Shown: positions 27,988-37,778, numbered from the stretch's first letter. The stretch: 64,000 bases of DNA from Thermomonas carbonis (GCF_014396975.1 NZ_CP060719.1:3258001-3322000), one strand, 5' to 3'. Notes: a model not told the origin generated them from the sequence alone. Numbers and translations are program-made.

Positions 27988-29541
27988 TCACCCCTTGCAG
28001 CCCGCCAGCGTCAGGCTCTGCCCCGGCCGGATCGCGTACTTCGGTGCCTTCAGCTTGTTCGACTTGGCCAGGTCGCCCAGATCGCAATCGAACCTGCGGA
28101 CGATGGCCGACAGGGTCTCGCCGCGCTTCACCTTGTGGGTCTTCGGTTTCGCCGGTTGCGGCTTCGGCTTGGCCGGCGGCGCGAATTGGGTGGGCGCTGC
28201 GCCGGAGGCATCGGCACCGGCGCTGGCTTCACCGCTCGCGCTGGTCATCGGGCCAATCCGCACCAGCGCGGATTGCACGTTGCTGGCCACCAGTTGCTCG
28301 GCCAGTTGCAGGCGCTGGCCGCGGGTGCAGTAGCGGTTGTACAGCGAGGCGATGCGGGTGGTGGCATTGAGCGTGGTGCCGACAGGCATGGTGCTGTCGG
28401 CGCTCCAGCGCGGGTTGAGGTTGCGCAGGGCACGCATGTAGCCGTCGCGCGAGCCGTAGTTGCCCAGGCAGATGGTGAGTTCGTAGATCGAGGCCGGCTG
28501 CTGCAGGCGGATCACCGCCGGCCGCGAGTTCACCTTCGGCCAGCGAATGCCGTATTCCTTCGGGTGCAGGAACAGCCACGCCGCAGCAACCACCATCGGC
28601 ACGTAGTCCTTGGTCTCTGCCGGGAACTGGCTGTAGACATCGGCGTCCCAGAAACTGCGGCCGCCACTGCCGCGGTAGACGCGCAAGGCACGGCCCTCGC
28701 CACCGTTGTAGCCGGCCAGCGACAGCTCGATGCTGTTGTCCAGCTGCGCCATGCGCTCGACGAGGTACTGGGCTGCGGCATCTGCCGAAGCGGCGGCGTC
28801 ATAACGCGTATCGAAGCCAGTGCCATCGTTGCCCAGGCCGAAGCGGCGACCGGTGGCCGGCATGAACTGCAACGGGCCGATCGCGCCCGCGCGCGACCCC
28901 ACGTGCACCTTGCCGTTGGATTCCTTGGCCAGGATCCCGAACAGCAGTGCCTCCGGCAAGCCATTGCGCTTGAACGCCGGCGACATCAGGTGCTGCATGT
29001 AGCGGTAGTTCTCGTAGCTGTCCATCAGCGACGGGCGCATGTCGGTCAGCCAGCGGCGGATGCCGGCCTGCACCGCCGGATTGAACTGGACCATGCGCAC
29101 GAAGCGCTGGCCTTCCTCGCTCAACAGCGCAGCCGCATCGGCGCTTCCCGGCACGTAGTCGGTGGCCAGGTCGGCCTCGTCGATCGGGTCCTCGTCTTCG
29201 CTGCCCGGATCGCCCTCGCCGTCCTGCGGCGTGGCCTTGAGCAGGCGCTCGTAGGTGGCCAGCATCTTCGGCAATTCGCAGCCCTTCTGCTTCGCGCAGG
29301 CTGCGACCACGGCCTGCATCTCGGTCAGCGCAGCACCGGGAACGGTGCCATCGGTCTCCTCATCCTCGGCCAGCAGCGCATCGCGATAACGCTTCTCGGC
29401 GGCGTCCATGCGCTGCTGCAAGGTCGCCGCGGCAGCCAGGTCGCGCTTGGATTGCGCGTGTGCGACGGGCGTGGAAGTGGCTGCAAGCAGGGCGATGAAG
29501 AAAGCGGCAAGCGCAGGCAATGGACGAACGAGCATCAGCAA
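27988..29541 (-). CDS. MltD-like membrane-bound lytic transglycosylase with LysM
   Basis: A 517-residue envelope enzyme that cleaves the glycan strand of peptidoglycan. The N-terminus is a signal peptide (LPALAAFFIALLAATSTPVAHA). The catalytic SLT domain holds the Glu in GILAKESNGKVHVGSRAGAIGPLQFMP (E-S and G-x-x-Q-F-M motifs), then NGGEGRALRVY. The C-terminal LysM (HKVKRGETLSAIVRRFDCD...IRPGQSLTL) binds peptidoglycan. A LPxTG-type or second LysM is absent, so one LysM only, fewer than E. coli MltD. There is no lipobox Cys, so it may be periplasmic rather than lipid-anchored. ATGs at 29541 and 29535 are equally possible. Confidence 0.9.
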   Translation of the reverse strand: MLMLVRPLPALAAFFIALLAATSTPVAHAQSKRDLAAAATLQQRMDAAEKRYRDALLAEDEETDGTVPGAALTEMQAVVAACAKQKGCELPKMLATYERLLKATPQDGEGDPGSEDEDPIDEADLATDYVPGSADAAALLSEEGQRFVRMVQFNPAVQAGIRRWLTDMRPSLMDSYENYRYMQHLMSPAFKRNGLPEALLFGILAKESNGKVHVGSRAGAIGPLQFMPATGRRFGLGNDGTGFDTRYDAAASADAAAQYLVERMAQLDNSIELSLAGYNGGEGRALRVYRGSGGRSFWDADVYSQFPAETKDYVPMVVAAAWLFLHPKEYGIRWPKVNSRPAVIRLQQPASIYELTICLGNYGSRDGYMRALRNLNPRWSADSTMPVGTTLNATTRIASLYNRYCTRGQRLQLAEQLVASNVQSALVRIGPMTSASGEASAGADASGAAPTQFAPPAKPKPQPAKPKTHKVKRGETLSAIVRRFDCDLGDLAKSNKLKAPKYAIRPGQSLTLAGCKG

Positions 29542-29703
29542 TGGGCATCTCGCGTGGGGAAACCGCAGGGTAGCCGCCGCGCGAGCGCCGGGGCAACCTG
29601 CCGCAGGTCACGGGAAGGCGACCGGCATCGCATAGAATCGCCCTGCGCCGCATTCACCTTCGAGCGGTACGCACCTCCACGGGAACACCCCACAGGAACA
29701 GGC

Positions 29704-31215
29704 ATGGATCCGATCTTCGTAGGCAAGGCGATCACCACCGAAACCAGCGGCGATGTGGTCCTGTTGCCCAAGTACGGCAATCGCCACGGCCTGGTGGCCG
29801 GTGCCACCGGCACCGGCAAGACGGTGACCCTGATGACGCTGGCCGAAGGCTTCAGCAGGATCGGCGTGCCGGTGTTCCTGGCCGACGTGAAGGGCGACGT
29901 GGCGGGGCTGGCGATGGCTGGCACCGCCAGCGAGAAGCTGCAGCAGCGCATCGACCTGATGGGCATCGCCGATTACCGCAACGAAGCGGCGCCCGTCGTG
30001 TTCTGGGACCTGTGGGGCAAGCGCGGCCATCCGGTGCGGACCACGGTCAGCGAAATCGGCCCGACCCTGCTCGCGCGGATCCTGGAGCTCAATGACACCC
30101 AGTCCGGCGTGCTCGACATCCTGTTCAAGCTGGCCGATGACCGTGGCCTGCTGCTGCTCGACCTCGACGACCTGCGCGCCCTGCTCGGCCTGGTCGCCGA
30201 GGAGCGCAAGGACATCAGCACCTCGTACGGGCTGGTCAGCGCGCCGTCGATCGGCGCGATCCAGCGCTCGCTGCTGCGGCTGGAGCAGGAAGGCGCGGAC
30301 ATGTTCTTCGGCGAGCCCGCGCTGGAACTGGCCGACTTGATGCGCACCACCACCGATGGCCGCGGCGTCATCGGCATCCTCGCCGCCGACCAGCTGATCC
30401 TCAAGCCGAAACTGTATTCCAGCTTCCTGCTGTGGCTGCTGTCGGAATTGTTCGAGACCCTGCCCGAGGTCGGCGACCTCGACAAACCCAGGCTGGTGTT
30501 CGTGTTCGACGAAGCGCATCTGTTGTTCGATGACGCACCGGCCGCGCTCCGCCAGCGCATCGAACAAGTGGTGCGGCTGATCCGTTCCAAGGGCGTGGGC
30601 GTGTATTTCTGCTCGCAGTTCCCGGACGACGTGCCCGATGAAATCCTCGGCCAGATGGGCAACCGTTTCCAGCATGCGCTGCGCGCGTTCACTCCGCGCG
30701 ACCAGAAAGCCGTCAAGACCGCCGCCGAGACCTTCGTCACCAATCCGGACCTGGACGTGGCCAAGACCATCGGCCAGCTCGGGGTCGGCGAGGCATTGGT
30801 CTCGACCCTGCAGGACAAGGGCATCCCGATGCCGGTGGAAAAGACCCTGATCGCGCCGCCGCGCTGCCGGATGGGCGCGATCACCGACGCCGAACGTGCG
30901 CAGGTGCGCGCCGGCAGCCCGGTGGGCATGAAGTACGACACCGCGATCGACCGCGAATCCGCCGCCGAATTGCTGGCGAAGAAAGCCGAAGCGAAGGTGA
31001 CGCAGGCGGAAGCACCGCCGGCCAGGACCCGCGAAGAGGACGATGCCGAGGGCGGCGGTTTCGGCGGCGCGGTCAAGGACGCGGTGTTCGGCACCAAGCG
31101 CCGGCAGGGCATGATCGAAACCATGGCCAAGCAGACCACCCGCACGATCGGCAGCAAGCTAGGCAACCAGATCGTGCGCGGCATCCTGGGCAGCATTTTC
31201 GGCGGCAAGCGCTGA
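29704..31215 (+). CDS. HerA-like DUF853 ATPase
   Basis: A 503-residue cytoplasmic ATPase of the HerA/FtsK-like group (DUF853, E. coli YjgR). The Walker A is VAGATGTGKTVTL (about residues 33-45), Walker B is LVFVFDEAHLLF, and an arginine/sensor region is in GVGVYFCSQFPDDVP. The C-terminus has a charged linker followed by a Gly-rich membrane-like tail (SKLGNQIVRGILGSIFGGKR), the hallmark of the family. Its cellular role is unproven. The ATG at 29704 is chosen by family fit with AGGAACAGGC upstream. The frame is open for 700 further codons upstream, but that part is antisense to the transglycosylase. Confidence 0.9.
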   Translation: MDPIFVGKAITTETSGDVVLLPKYGNRHGLVAGATGTGKTVTLMTLAEGFSRIGVPVFLADVKGDVAGLAMAGTASEKLQQRIDLMGIADYRNEAAPVVFWDLWGKRGHPVRTTVSEIGPTLLARILELNDTQSGVLDILFKLADDRGLLLLDLDDLRALLGLVAEERKDISTSYGLVSAPSIGAIQRSLLRLEQEGADMFFGEPALELADLMRTTTDGRGVIGILAADQLILKPKLYSSFLLWLLSELFETLPEVGDLDKPRLVFVFDEAHLLFDDAPAALRQRIEQVVRLIRSKGVGVYFCSQFPDDVPDEILGQMGNRFQHALRAFTPRDQKAVKTAAETFVTNPDLDVAKTIGQLGVGEALVSTLQDKGIPMPVEKTLIAPPRCRMGAITDAERAQVRAGSPVGMKYDTAIDRESAAELLAKKAEAKVTQAEAPPARTREEDDAEGGGFGGAVKDAVFGTKRRQGMIETMAKQTTRTIGSKLGNQIVRGILGSIFGGKR

Positions 31216-31267
31216 CGCCCCGCCGACTTCGACATCCACCCGAACATCTTCAGCAATGAGGTTTCCC

Positions 31268-31762
31268 ATGCATCGCAAGCTCCTGACCATCGCTCTCGCC
31301 GCGACCCTTGCCGCCACCACCGGCTGCAAGCCCGACGAAGCGGCAGAAGCCGCGTCCGCGCCCGTAGCACCCGCGGCCGCCGTCACCGATGCCGTGACCG
31401 ACGTGGTCGACCACAGTTCGCCCGCGGGCGATGCCAAGGACTTCGACATCAAGGCCTTCGCCGGCACCTACGCCGGCATGCTGCCGTGCGCGGACTGCGC
31501 GGGCATCGACACCACTATCGCGTTCACTCCGGAAGGCTCCTACACGCTCAGCGAGACCTACCAGGACGCGGACAAGAGCAGCTTCCTGTCCAAGGGCTCG
31601 TGGTCGGTGCGCGGCGACGGCAAGGCGATCCAGCTCGACCCGGAGGAGAAGGACGAGTACGACCGCGCGTTCACCATCGCCTCACCGACCGAACTGCTGG
31701 CGCTGGACCAGCAGGGCAAGCCGATCGCCGGCACGATCGAATACCGCCTCAAGCGCAAGTAA
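31268..31762 (+). CDS. NlpE-like N-terminal domain lipoprotein
   Basis: A 164-residue outer-membrane lipoprotein. The signal ends in the lipobox TTGC (LLTIALAATLAATTGC). After an Ala-rich linker, the NlpE N-terminal domain shows FAGTYAGMLPCADCAGIDTTI with its CxxC, followed by beta strands and a KGSWSVRGDGKAI turn. The E. coli protein senses lipoprotein and copper stress and has an additional OB domain; that second domain is missing here. GAGG upstream supports the ATG at 31268 over the ATG at 31256. It is followed by greB 3 nt later, so the pair may be one transcript. Confidence 0.87.
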   Translation: MHRKLLTIALAATLAATTGCKPDEAAEAASAPVAPAAAVTDAVTDVVDHSSPAGDAKDFDIKAFAGTYAGMLPCADCAGIDTTIAFTPEGSYTLSETYQDADKSSFLSKGSWSVRGDGKAIQLDPEEKDEYDRAFTIASPTELLALDQQGKPIAGTIEYRLKRK

Positions 31763-31765
31763 GCG

Positions 31766-32269
31766 ATGGGGCGTTGGCGTCCGCCGGCAGCCGGCAGCAC
31801 CGCGCTGATCACCCGCGAGGGGCATGACCGGCTGAAGGCGGAACTGGACGATCTCTGGCGCGTGCGCCGGCCGGAGGTCGTCAAGGCCCTGGCTGCTGCC
31901 GCGGCCGAAGGCGACCGCTCCGAGAACGCGGAATACACCTATCGCAAGAAGCAGCTCGGCGAGATCGACCGTCGCGTGCGCTACCTGAGCAAGCGCCTGG
32001 AGGCATTGCGCGTGGTCGATGCCGCGCCCTCGGATCGTGATGCGGTGTTCTTCGGCGCGGAAGTGACCCTGGAAAACATCGACGATGGCGAACGCGTGCT
32101 GTATCGCATCGTCGGCCCCGACGAGACCGATGCACGGCAAGGCTGGATCAGCATCGATGCGCCACTGGCGCGGGCGATGCTGAAGAAGCGCGTGGACGAC
32201 GAATTCGATGCCACGCTGCCGGGTGGCATCGTCCACTATGCGATCGTGGGGATCCGCTACATCGACTGA
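31766..32269 (+). CDS. greB: Transcription elongation factor GreB
   Basis: A 167-residue factor that enters the RNA polymerase secondary channel and stimulates cleavage of backtracked transcripts. The N-terminal coiled coil carries the acidic tip [22 protein letters not shown] (residues about 52-73). The C-terminal FKBP-like domain begins [18 protein letters not shown] and ends [24 protein letters not shown]. The YRK motif inside the coiled coil fits GreB rather than GreA. It starts 3 nt after the NlpE-like stop and converges on rimO with only 3 nt between stop codons. Confidence 0.95.
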   Translation: MGRWRPPAAGSTALITREGHDRLKAELDDLWRVRRPEVVKALAAAAAEGDRSENAEYTYRKKQLGEIDRRVRYLSKRLEALRVVDAAPSDRDAVFFGAEVTLENIDDGERVLYRIVGPDETDARQGWISIDAPLARAMLKKRVDDEFDATLPGGIVHYAIVGIRYID

Positions 32270-32272
32270 GGC

Positions 32273-33604
32273 TCAGTCGTCGTATTCGACTTCGCCGTAG
32301 AGGTCGTGCTCGTCGCTGCCCATGATCCGCACGCGGGTGAACTCGCCGGGCACCAGGCCAGCCTCGCGGCCGTCCTGCACCTGCACCAGGCCATCGATTT
32401 CCGGCGCATCGGCCATCGAACGCGCGATGGCGAGTTCGCCATCGATCGCATCCACAAGCACTCGCTGCACCGTCCCGACCTTGGCCGCAAGGCGTGCTTC
32501 GCTGATCGCGGCCTGGCGCTCCATGAAGCGCGCCAACCGTTCCTGCTTGACGTCTTCATCGACCGGGTCCGGCAAGTCGTTCGCCTTCGCGCCATCGACC
32601 GGCGAATAAGCGAACGCACCGACGCGGTCGAGCTGCGCCTCGTCGAGGAAATCCAGCAGTTCCTCGAACTCCGCCTCGGTCTCGCCGGGGAAGCCGACGA
32701 TGAAGGTGCTGCGGATCGTCAGCTCCGGGCAGATCGCGCGCCAGCGCTGGATACGCTCCAGGGTCTTGTCGACCGCGCCGGGCCGCTTCATCAGTTTCAA
32801 TACACGCGTGCTGGCGTGCTGGAACGGGATATCGAGGTACGGAAGAATCTTGCCATCCGCCATCAACGGGATGATGTCGTCGACGTGCGGGTACGGATAC
32901 ACGTAGTGCAGGCGCGTCCACGCGTCGAGTTCCGAGAGGCCTTCGCATAGCGCCTTCATCCGGGTCTGGTAGGTCTTGTCCCGCCAGCTGCGCTCGGCGT
33001 ATTTCACGTCGACGCCATAAGCCGACGTGTCCTGCGACACCACCAGCAGTTCGCGCACGCCGCCGCGCACGAGTTTTTCGGCCTCGCGGAGCACGTCATC
33101 GACCGGGCGCGACACAAGGTCGCCGCGCATCGACGGGATGATGCAGAAGCTGCAACGGTGGTTGCAGCCTTCGGAAATCTTCAGGTACGCGTAGTGCTTC
33201 GGCGTGAGCTTCAGGCCGTAGTCCGGCAACAGGTTGACGAAGGGATCGTGGCGCGGCGGCAGCGCCGTATGCACCGCATCCATCACGCTGGCGTAGTCCT
33301 GCGGGCCGCTGATCGACAGCACGCCGGGATGTGCCTCGCGGATGATCTCCGCGCGCTTGCCCAGGCAGCCGGTGACGATGACCTTGCCGTTCTCCGCCAT
33401 CGCCTCGCCGATCGCATCCAGCGACTCGGCCACCGCGCTGTCGATGAAGCCGCAGGTGTTGACCACCACCACATCGGCATCGTCATAGGCCTGCACCAGG
33501 TCGTAGCCCTCGACCCGCAGCTGGGTGAGGATGCGTTCCGAGTCCACCAAGGCCTTGGGACAGCCGAGGCTCACGAAGCCGACTTTTGGTTGCTGGAGGG
33601 ACAT
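32273..33604 (-). CDS. rimO: Ribosomal protein S12 methylthiotransferase RimO
   Basis: A 443-residue radical SAM enzyme that adds a methylthio group to Asp of ribosomal protein S12. The N-terminal UPF0004 domain has three Cys for one Fe-S cluster ([30 protein letters not shown]). The radical SAM CxxxCxxC is in [14 protein letters not shown], and the TRAM domain closes the protein ([12 protein letters not shown]...). These fit RimO, not MiaB, because of the [12 protein letters not shown] start. A minus-strand TATAAT at 33630-33635 would give a ~20-nt leader. It diverges from the HIT gene. Confidence 0.97.
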   Translation of the reverse strand: MSLQQPKVGFVSLGCPKALVDSERILTQLRVEGYDLVQAYDDADVVVVNTCGFIDSAVAESLDAIGEAMAENGKVIVTGCLGKRAEIIREAHPGVLSISGPQDYASVMDAVHTALPPRHDPFVNLLPDYGLKLTPKHYAYLKISEGCNHRCSFCIIPSMRGDLVSRPVDDVLREAEKLVRGGVRELLVVSQDTSAYGVDVKYAERSWRDKTYQTRMKALCEGLSELDAWTRLHYVYPYPHVDDIIPLMADGKILPYLDIPFQHASTRVLKLMKRPGAVDKTLERIQRWRAICPELTIRSTFIVGFPGETEAEFEELLDFLDEAQLDRVGAFAYSPVDGAKANDLPDPVDEDVKQERLARFMERQAAISEARLAAKVGTVQRVLVDAIDGELAIARSMADAPEIDGLVQVQDGREAGLVPGEFTRVRIMGSDEHDLYGEVEYDD

Positions 33605-33629
33605 ACTGGGCTACCGGGCGAATTGCGGA

Positions 33630-33635
33630 ATTATA
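33630..33635 (-). promoter_or_regulatory. Consensus -10 box upstream of rimO
   Basis: TATAAT on the minus strand ends 25 nt before the rimO ATG. No convincing -35 hexamer is seen at 16-18 nt. Confidence 0.45.
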
Positions 33636-33677
33636 CGGCCCGGGATCGGCCACCCTCTCCATGCCGGAGAACAACGC

Positions 33678-34088
33678 ATGAACCACTGGCACCTGCACCC
33701 GCAACTCGCCGACGACACCGCGCCGGTCATCGAACTGCCGCTCTGCGAAGTCCGCCTGATGGACGATGCCAACCACCCGTGGCTGGTACTGGTGCCGCGG
33801 GTGGCCGACATGGTCGAGATCATCGACCTGGACGGCGCCCAGCGCAGCCAACTCACAGCGGACATCGATGCCGCATCGCGCGCGCTGAAGGCATTGTTCA
33901 AGCCGCACAAGCTCAACGTCGCCGCGCTCGGCAACCTGGTGCCGCAACTGCATGTGCACGTGATCGCGCGCTACACCGACGACATCGCCTGGCCGCGCCC
34001 GGTCTGGGGCAACGCGACCGCGCGGCCGTACGCGCCGGAACAACTGATCGAACGGGTCAATGCATTGCGCGGGGCGCTGGCGCGCTGA
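33678..34088 (+). CDS. HIT-domain protein (QxHxH variant)
   Basis: A 136-residue histidine-triad protein, a small nucleotide hydrolase or transferase fold. The motif reads QLHVHVIAR (about residues 96-104). Aligned to the HIT pattern H-x-H-x-H-x-x, the first His is Gln while the following two, including the nucleophilic one, are kept; that substitution is common in this branch. The N-terminal half has PLCEVRLMDDANHPWLVLVPR, the base-binding strand pair. It converges on dcd with 3 nt between stops. The nucleotide substrate is unknown. The ATG at 33678 gives the normal family length. Confidence 0.88.
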   Translation: MNHWHLHPQLADDTAPVIELPLCEVRLMDDANHPWLVLVPRVADMVEIIDLDGAQRSQLTADIDAASRALKALFKPHKLNVAALGNLVPQLHVHVIARYTDDIAWPRPVWGNATARPYAPEQLIERVNALRGALAR

Positions 34089-34091
34089 AGC

Positions 34092-34664
34092 TCAGGTCTT
34101 CGGCAAGGTAACGCCGGTCTGGCCCTGGTACTTGCCGCCGCGATCCTTGTAACTGGTTTCGCAGACGTCGTCGGCATCGGCCTGGAAGAACAGCATCTGC
34201 GCCACGCCTTCGTTGGCGTAGATGCGCGCCGGCAGCGGCGTGGTGTTGCTGAATTCCAGGGTCACGTGGCCTTCCCACTCGGGCTCCAGCGGGGTGACAT
34301 TCACGATGATCCCGCAGCGCGCGTAGGTGCTCTTGCCCAGGCAAACGACCAGCGTGTCGCGCGGGATGCGGAAGTACTCGACCGTGCGCGCCAGCGCGAA
34401 CGAGTTCGGCGGGATGATGCATTCGTCGGCGACCACGTCAACGAAACTCTTGGGGTCGAAGTTCTTCGGATCGACGATCGTCGAGTTGATGTTGGTGAAT
34501 ATCTTGAACTCGCGCGAGCAGCGCACGTCGTAGCCGTAGCTGGAGGTGCCGTAGCTGACGATGCGGTTGCCATCGACCTGCTTGACTTGGCCGGCCTCGA
34601 ACGGCTCCAGCATGCCGTGCTCGCGGGCCATGCGGCGAATCCAGCGGTCGCTCTTGATGCTCAT
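34092..34664 (-). CDS. dcd: dCTP deaminase
   Basis: A 190-residue trimeric enzyme that deaminates dCTP to dUTP, feeding dTMP synthesis. The conserved segments are [13 protein letters not shown] near residue 40, the catalytic Glu region in [22 protein letters not shown], and the C-terminal [18 protein letters not shown], which closes over the triphosphate. This last motif and the length match the monofunctional enzyme of proteobacteria rather than the bifunctional archaeal form. It lies downstream of the Mrp gene in the same direction (gap 103 nt with a repeat element), a known dcd/apbC linkage in xanthomonads. Confidence 0.97.
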   Translation of the reverse strand: MSIKSDRWIRRMAREHGMLEPFEAGQVKQVDGNRIVSYGTSSYGYDVRCSREFKIFTNINSTIVDPKNFDPKSFVDVVADECIIPPNSFALARTVEYFRIPRDTLVVCLGKSTYARCGIIVNVTPLEPEWEGHVTLEFSNTTPLPARIYANEGVAQMLFFQADADDVCETSYKDRGGKYQGQTGVTLPKT

Positions 34665-34700
34665 CGCTTTCCGATTTCAGGCGCTTGAAGGGCCGGGATT

Positions 34701-34730
34701 GTAGCCCGGGCAAGCGCAGCGCACCCGGGG
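34701..34730. repeat. Dispersed 'GTAGCCCGGG...CCCGGG' repeat between dcd and apbC
   Basis: Two CCCGGG palindromes flank a 13-nt centre rich in GCGC/CAGC. Elements of this form recur between genes in many gammaproteobacterial genomes. It occupies the short gap upstream of dcd. Copy number must be counted genome-wide. Confidence 0.55.
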
Positions 34731-34767
34731 CGCGTCATCCCGACGGAGCGATGCCTTGCAACGTGGC

Positions 34768-35616
34768 TCAACCGCCGAGCAGCGAGGCCATGATCCCGCT
34801 ACGCAGCTTCGGCCTGGCATCCAGTTGCGCCAGCAAGGCCTTGGCGATGCCGCGATAGGCCAGCGCGGCAGACGAATCCGGCTGCGCCGCCATGATCGGC
34901 GTGCCCGCATCGCCCTGCGCGCGGATGCCGATCTCCAGCGGCAGCGAGCCCAGCACCGGAACCGCGTATTGGGTCGACATGCGCCCGGCCCCGCCCTCCC
35001 CGAAGATGTGCTCGGCATGCCCGCAATTGCTGCAGACATGCACGGCCATGTTCTCGACCAGACCGAGCACGGCGATGTCGAGTTTCTCGAACATCTTCAA
35101 GGCCTTGCGCGCGTCCAGGGTGGCGATGTCCTGCGGCGTTGTCACGATCACCGCACCCGCCACCGGGATCTTCTGGGCCATCGTCAGCTGGATGTCGCCG
35201 GTGCCCGGCGGCAGATCCACCACCAGCACATCGAGATCGCCCCACCGCGTGTCGGTGAGCAACTGGGTGAGTGCGGAGGTCGCCATCGGCCCGCGCCAGA
35301 TCATCGGCGTGTCCTGGTCGACCAACAGGCCGATCGACATCGCCTCGATCCCGTGCGCCCGCATCGGCTCGATCGCCTTGCCGTCCGGGCTGTCGGGACG
35401 ACCCGACAGGCCGAGCATCATCGGGACGCTGGGGCCGTAGACGTCGGCATCCAGCAACCCCACTGCCAGTCCTTCCGCGGCCAGTGCCAGCGCCAGATTC
35501 ACCGCGGTGGTGGACTTACCCACCCCGCCCTTGCCGGACCCCACGGCGATGATGTTGCGGACGTGGGGCAGCGGCTTGAGGTCGCCTTGAACGGTATGGG
35601 CGGAGAGGCGGGGCAT
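34768..35616 (-). CDS. apbC: Mrp/ApbC-family iron-sulfur cluster carrier ATPase
   Basis: A 282-residue P-loop protein that carries Fe-S clusters to apoproteins. The deviant Walker A is GSGKGGVGKST (about residues 25-35), Walker B is DVLVVDLPPGTGD, and the cluster-bridging CxxC is CSNCGHAEHIFG. The N-terminal MIP18/DUF59 domain found in E. coli Mrp (369 residues) is absent: only about 20 residues precede the ATPase fold. The ATG at 35616 is chosen from the family fit (MPRLSAHTV...). The longer open frame upstream overlaps the intergenic region before the S9 peptidase. Confidence 0.95.
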   Translation of the reverse strand: MPRLSAHTVQGDLKPLPHVRNIIAVGSGKGGVGKSTTAVNLALALAAEGLAVGLLDADVYGPSVPMMLGLSGRPDSPDGKAIEPMRAHGIEAMSIGLLVDQDTPMIWRGPMATSALTQLLTDTRWGDLDVLVVDLPPGTGDIQLTMAQKIPVAGAVIVTTPQDIATLDARKALKMFEKLDIAVLGLVENMAVHVCSNCGHAEHIFGEGGAGRMSTQYAVPVLGSLPLEIGIRAQGDAGTPIMAAQPDSSAALAYRGIAKALLAQLDARPKLRSGIMASLLGG

Positions 35617-35721
35617 GGGGGTCAGCTGTAGGCTCGGGATGCCGATTCTAACGGCCGGCCGGGAGCACACGCTGGTAAGCTTGCAAGCTCGAAACGTCAA
35701 AGTTATATGGGGAGTTCCGCA

Positions 35722-37746
35722 ATGACGATCCATCCTGCAAAAACCCGACTGGCCGCCGGCCTGTTGCTTGCAAGCGCCGCCGCCCAGTCGGGTGAGCCCA
35801 TCGCAATCGAATCGCTCGCCCGCGTGCCGGATATTCAATCGGTCTCGATGAGTTCAGACGGCAAGAACCTCGTCGCCATTGTGGCCCTCCCTGGCTCCAA
35901 CAACCAGGAAACCGGCTTGGCCGTCTGGAACCTGGATAACCTGGACGCGGGTTCGAAAATCACCCCGTCTGGCGATCGAATGAAATTCATCGGTGCAAGT
36001 GCGATGAAGGCAGATCGAGTCCTCGTAATCGGGCGTCAGGAATGGACTGGTCAACTGGGCGGATGCGGGGAAGGCAAAACCTCTGGTGCAACGAAGACCT
36101 TCGTTTCCAAGGCCTACCTTACCGATACGACGCAAAAGAAATTCGAGGAAGCATTCGCGGACAACACCCGGAAACTCGGAGTGAGCGAAGACATTCAGCG
36201 CTGCCTCGAAATCGCCGGCACCGCGTCTCTCGTCAATCGCCTGCCGCTCGATCCCGACAATGTGATCATCAACCAGATCAGCGGCGTGTCGCTCAGCGGG
36301 AACTACTATCTCTACAACCTTCGTACTGGCGCAACAAAAATGTTGTTCAAGTCCGGAGGACGCTCCACGCCCGGTCTTTTCAATCCACGCGATGGCGAAC
36401 TGCTGACTCGTACCCAACTTGAGCCGATCGGCTCCGGCGAATATGAGCAGCGCATCCTGATCCGCAACGCGAAAACGGGTGAGTTTGAGGAGCACGCTCA
36501 ACTGACCACGAAGCTCAGTGGCCGCAACACGGTCGACATCGTCGGTATCGACGAGACCAGCGGCAAGTTCTACATTCTGACCGACCAATGGTCCGACCGC
36601 GTGCAGGCGTGGATGTACGATCCATTGGAAATGAAATACGAGAGTGAACCTCTGCTCTCGCATCCGAAGTATTCGATCGCGCGCCTGATTCTCGGGACGC
36701 AACCCAGCAATTTCAACAAGGTCCTCGGCTACGCCATCGGTGGCCCCGATATTGAAACGACCTATGTCGAGCCAAGGGTGCAGGGCATCAATGCCACCCT
36801 GCAAAAGGCATTTCCCGGCCAGACGGTCAGCTTGGATGGCTACAACGATGACATGAGTCGTGTCCTGTTCTCGACCGAGAGCGCGCAGGCGGCTCCGTCT
36901 TATCACGTGCTCATAGACAAGAAGCGCATCGTGACATTGGGCAGCCAACGTCCCTGGATCGACGGCAAGCAAATCGGAGAACAACGCTGGGTCACCTACC
37001 CGGCCCGCGACGGGCTGGAAATCCCGGCAATCCTCGACCTGCCTGCAGGGTGGAAACAGGGCGACGGCCCATTGCCGACCATCATCCATCCCCACGGTGG
37101 CCCCTGGGCGCGGGATTACGCCGGATGGGATGGCAGCGGCTGGGTGCCGTTCCTGACCTCCCGCGGCTATGCTGTCCTTCGTCCGCAGTACCGTGGCTCG
37201 AATGGACTGGGCCGCAAACTGTGGCTGGCCGGCGATGCCCAATGGGGCCAGAGCATGCAGGATGACAAGGATGACGGTGCTGCCTGGCTCGTCAAGCAAG
37301 GCATCGCCGATCCCCAACGCCTCGCGATCTTCGGCTACTCCTATGGTGGCTTCGCTGCTGCCGCGGCTGCCGTTCGGCCGAACAGTCCCTACCAGTGCGC
37401 CATATCAGGCGCGCCCGTGACCGATCTTGCCAAGATCGGCATGAGCTGGAGCGACAACCGCCTGCAGCGCATCCTCCAGGGCAATACGGTGAAGGGCATG
37501 GATCCAATGCAGAACACCGCGAAGGCCGGGATCCCGGTCCTGCTGTATGTCGGCGATCGCGACGTGCGCACGCCGGCATTCCATGCCAAGGGTTTCTTCG
37601 ATGCGATCAAGGGCAACGTGCCGGCAAAGTTCGAGCTGATCGCGGACATGCCGCACAGCATGCCTTGGTACCCGCGCCACCAAGAGCAAACCTTGGGGCT
37701 GATCGAAGAGTTCCTTCGCAAGGACTGCGGCCCGGGCGGACTCTGA
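35722..37746 (+). CDS. Secreted S9-family prolyl oligopeptidase-like hydrolase
   Basis: A 674-residue exported serine peptidase. A signal peptide (AGLLLASAAAQSGEP) precedes a beta-propeller-like N-terminal domain that is rich in WD-type strands. The alpha/beta hydrolase domain spans about residues 425-674: the nucleophile is in IFGYSYGGFAAAA (GxSxG), the acid in YVGDRDVRTP and the His in ADMPHSMPWY. GGGGAG 7 nt before the ATG at 35722 supports this start over the ATG at 35707. Base composition here is visibly less GC-rich than the flanks. The TonB receptor downstream suggests that the pair takes up and cuts peptides, possibly modified ones. Confidence 0.9.
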   Translation: MTIHPAKTRLAAGLLLASAAAQSGEPIAIESLARVPDIQSVSMSSDGKNLVAIVALPGSNNQETGLAVWNLDNLDAGSKITPSGDRMKFIGASAMKADRVLVIGRQEWTGQLGGCGEGKTSGATKTFVSKAYLTDTTQKKFEEAFADNTRKLGVSEDIQRCLEIAGTASLVNRLPLDPDNVIINQISGVSLSGNYYLYNLRTGATKMLFKSGGRSTPGLFNPRDGELLTRTQLEPIGSGEYEQRILIRNAKTGEFEEHAQLTTKLSGRNTVDIVGIDETSGKFYILTDQWSDRVQAWMYDPLEMKYESEPLLSHPKYSIARLILGTQPSNFNKVLGYAIGGPDIETTYVEPRVQGINATLQKAFPGQTVSLDGYNDDMSRVLFSTESAQAAPSYHVLIDKKRIVTLGSQRPWIDGKQIGEQRWVTYPARDGLEIPAILDLPAGWKQGDGPLPTIIHPHGGPWARDYAGWDGSGWVPFLTSRGYAVLRPQYRGSNGLGRKLWLAGDAQWGQSMQDDKDDGAAWLVKQGIADPQRLAIFGYSYGGFAAAAAAVRPNSPYQCAISGAPVTDLAKIGMSWSDNRLQRILQGNTVKGMDPMQNTAKAGIPVLLYVGDRDVRTPAFHAKGFFDAIKGNVPAKFELIADMPHSMPWYPRHQEQTLGLIEEFLRKDCGPGGL

Positions 37747-37753
37747 ATTCACC

Positions 37754-37778
37754 AGCGAGGTCGCATGGCGACCTCGCT
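37754..37778 (+). terminator. Hairpin after the S9 peptidase gene
   Basis: An 11-bp perfect stem (AGCGAGGTCGC and complement) with a 3-nt loop starts 7 nt after the stop codon. The following T-run is weak (ACCTTTG), so termination may be partial. Confidence 0.55.

Noticed and set aside
27538..29703. Open frame continuing some 720 codons upstream of the DUF853 ATPase
   Set aside because: It is antisense to the MltD-like transglycosylase and overlaps psd. The family start is at 29704.
35681..35709. TTGCAA-17-TATATG as promoter of the S9 peptidase gene
   Set aside because: Transcription would begin inside or after the GGGGAG ribosome site at 35709-35714, so the two signals exclude each other. 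An AGCTTGCAAGCT palindrome there may be an operator, but this is unsupported.
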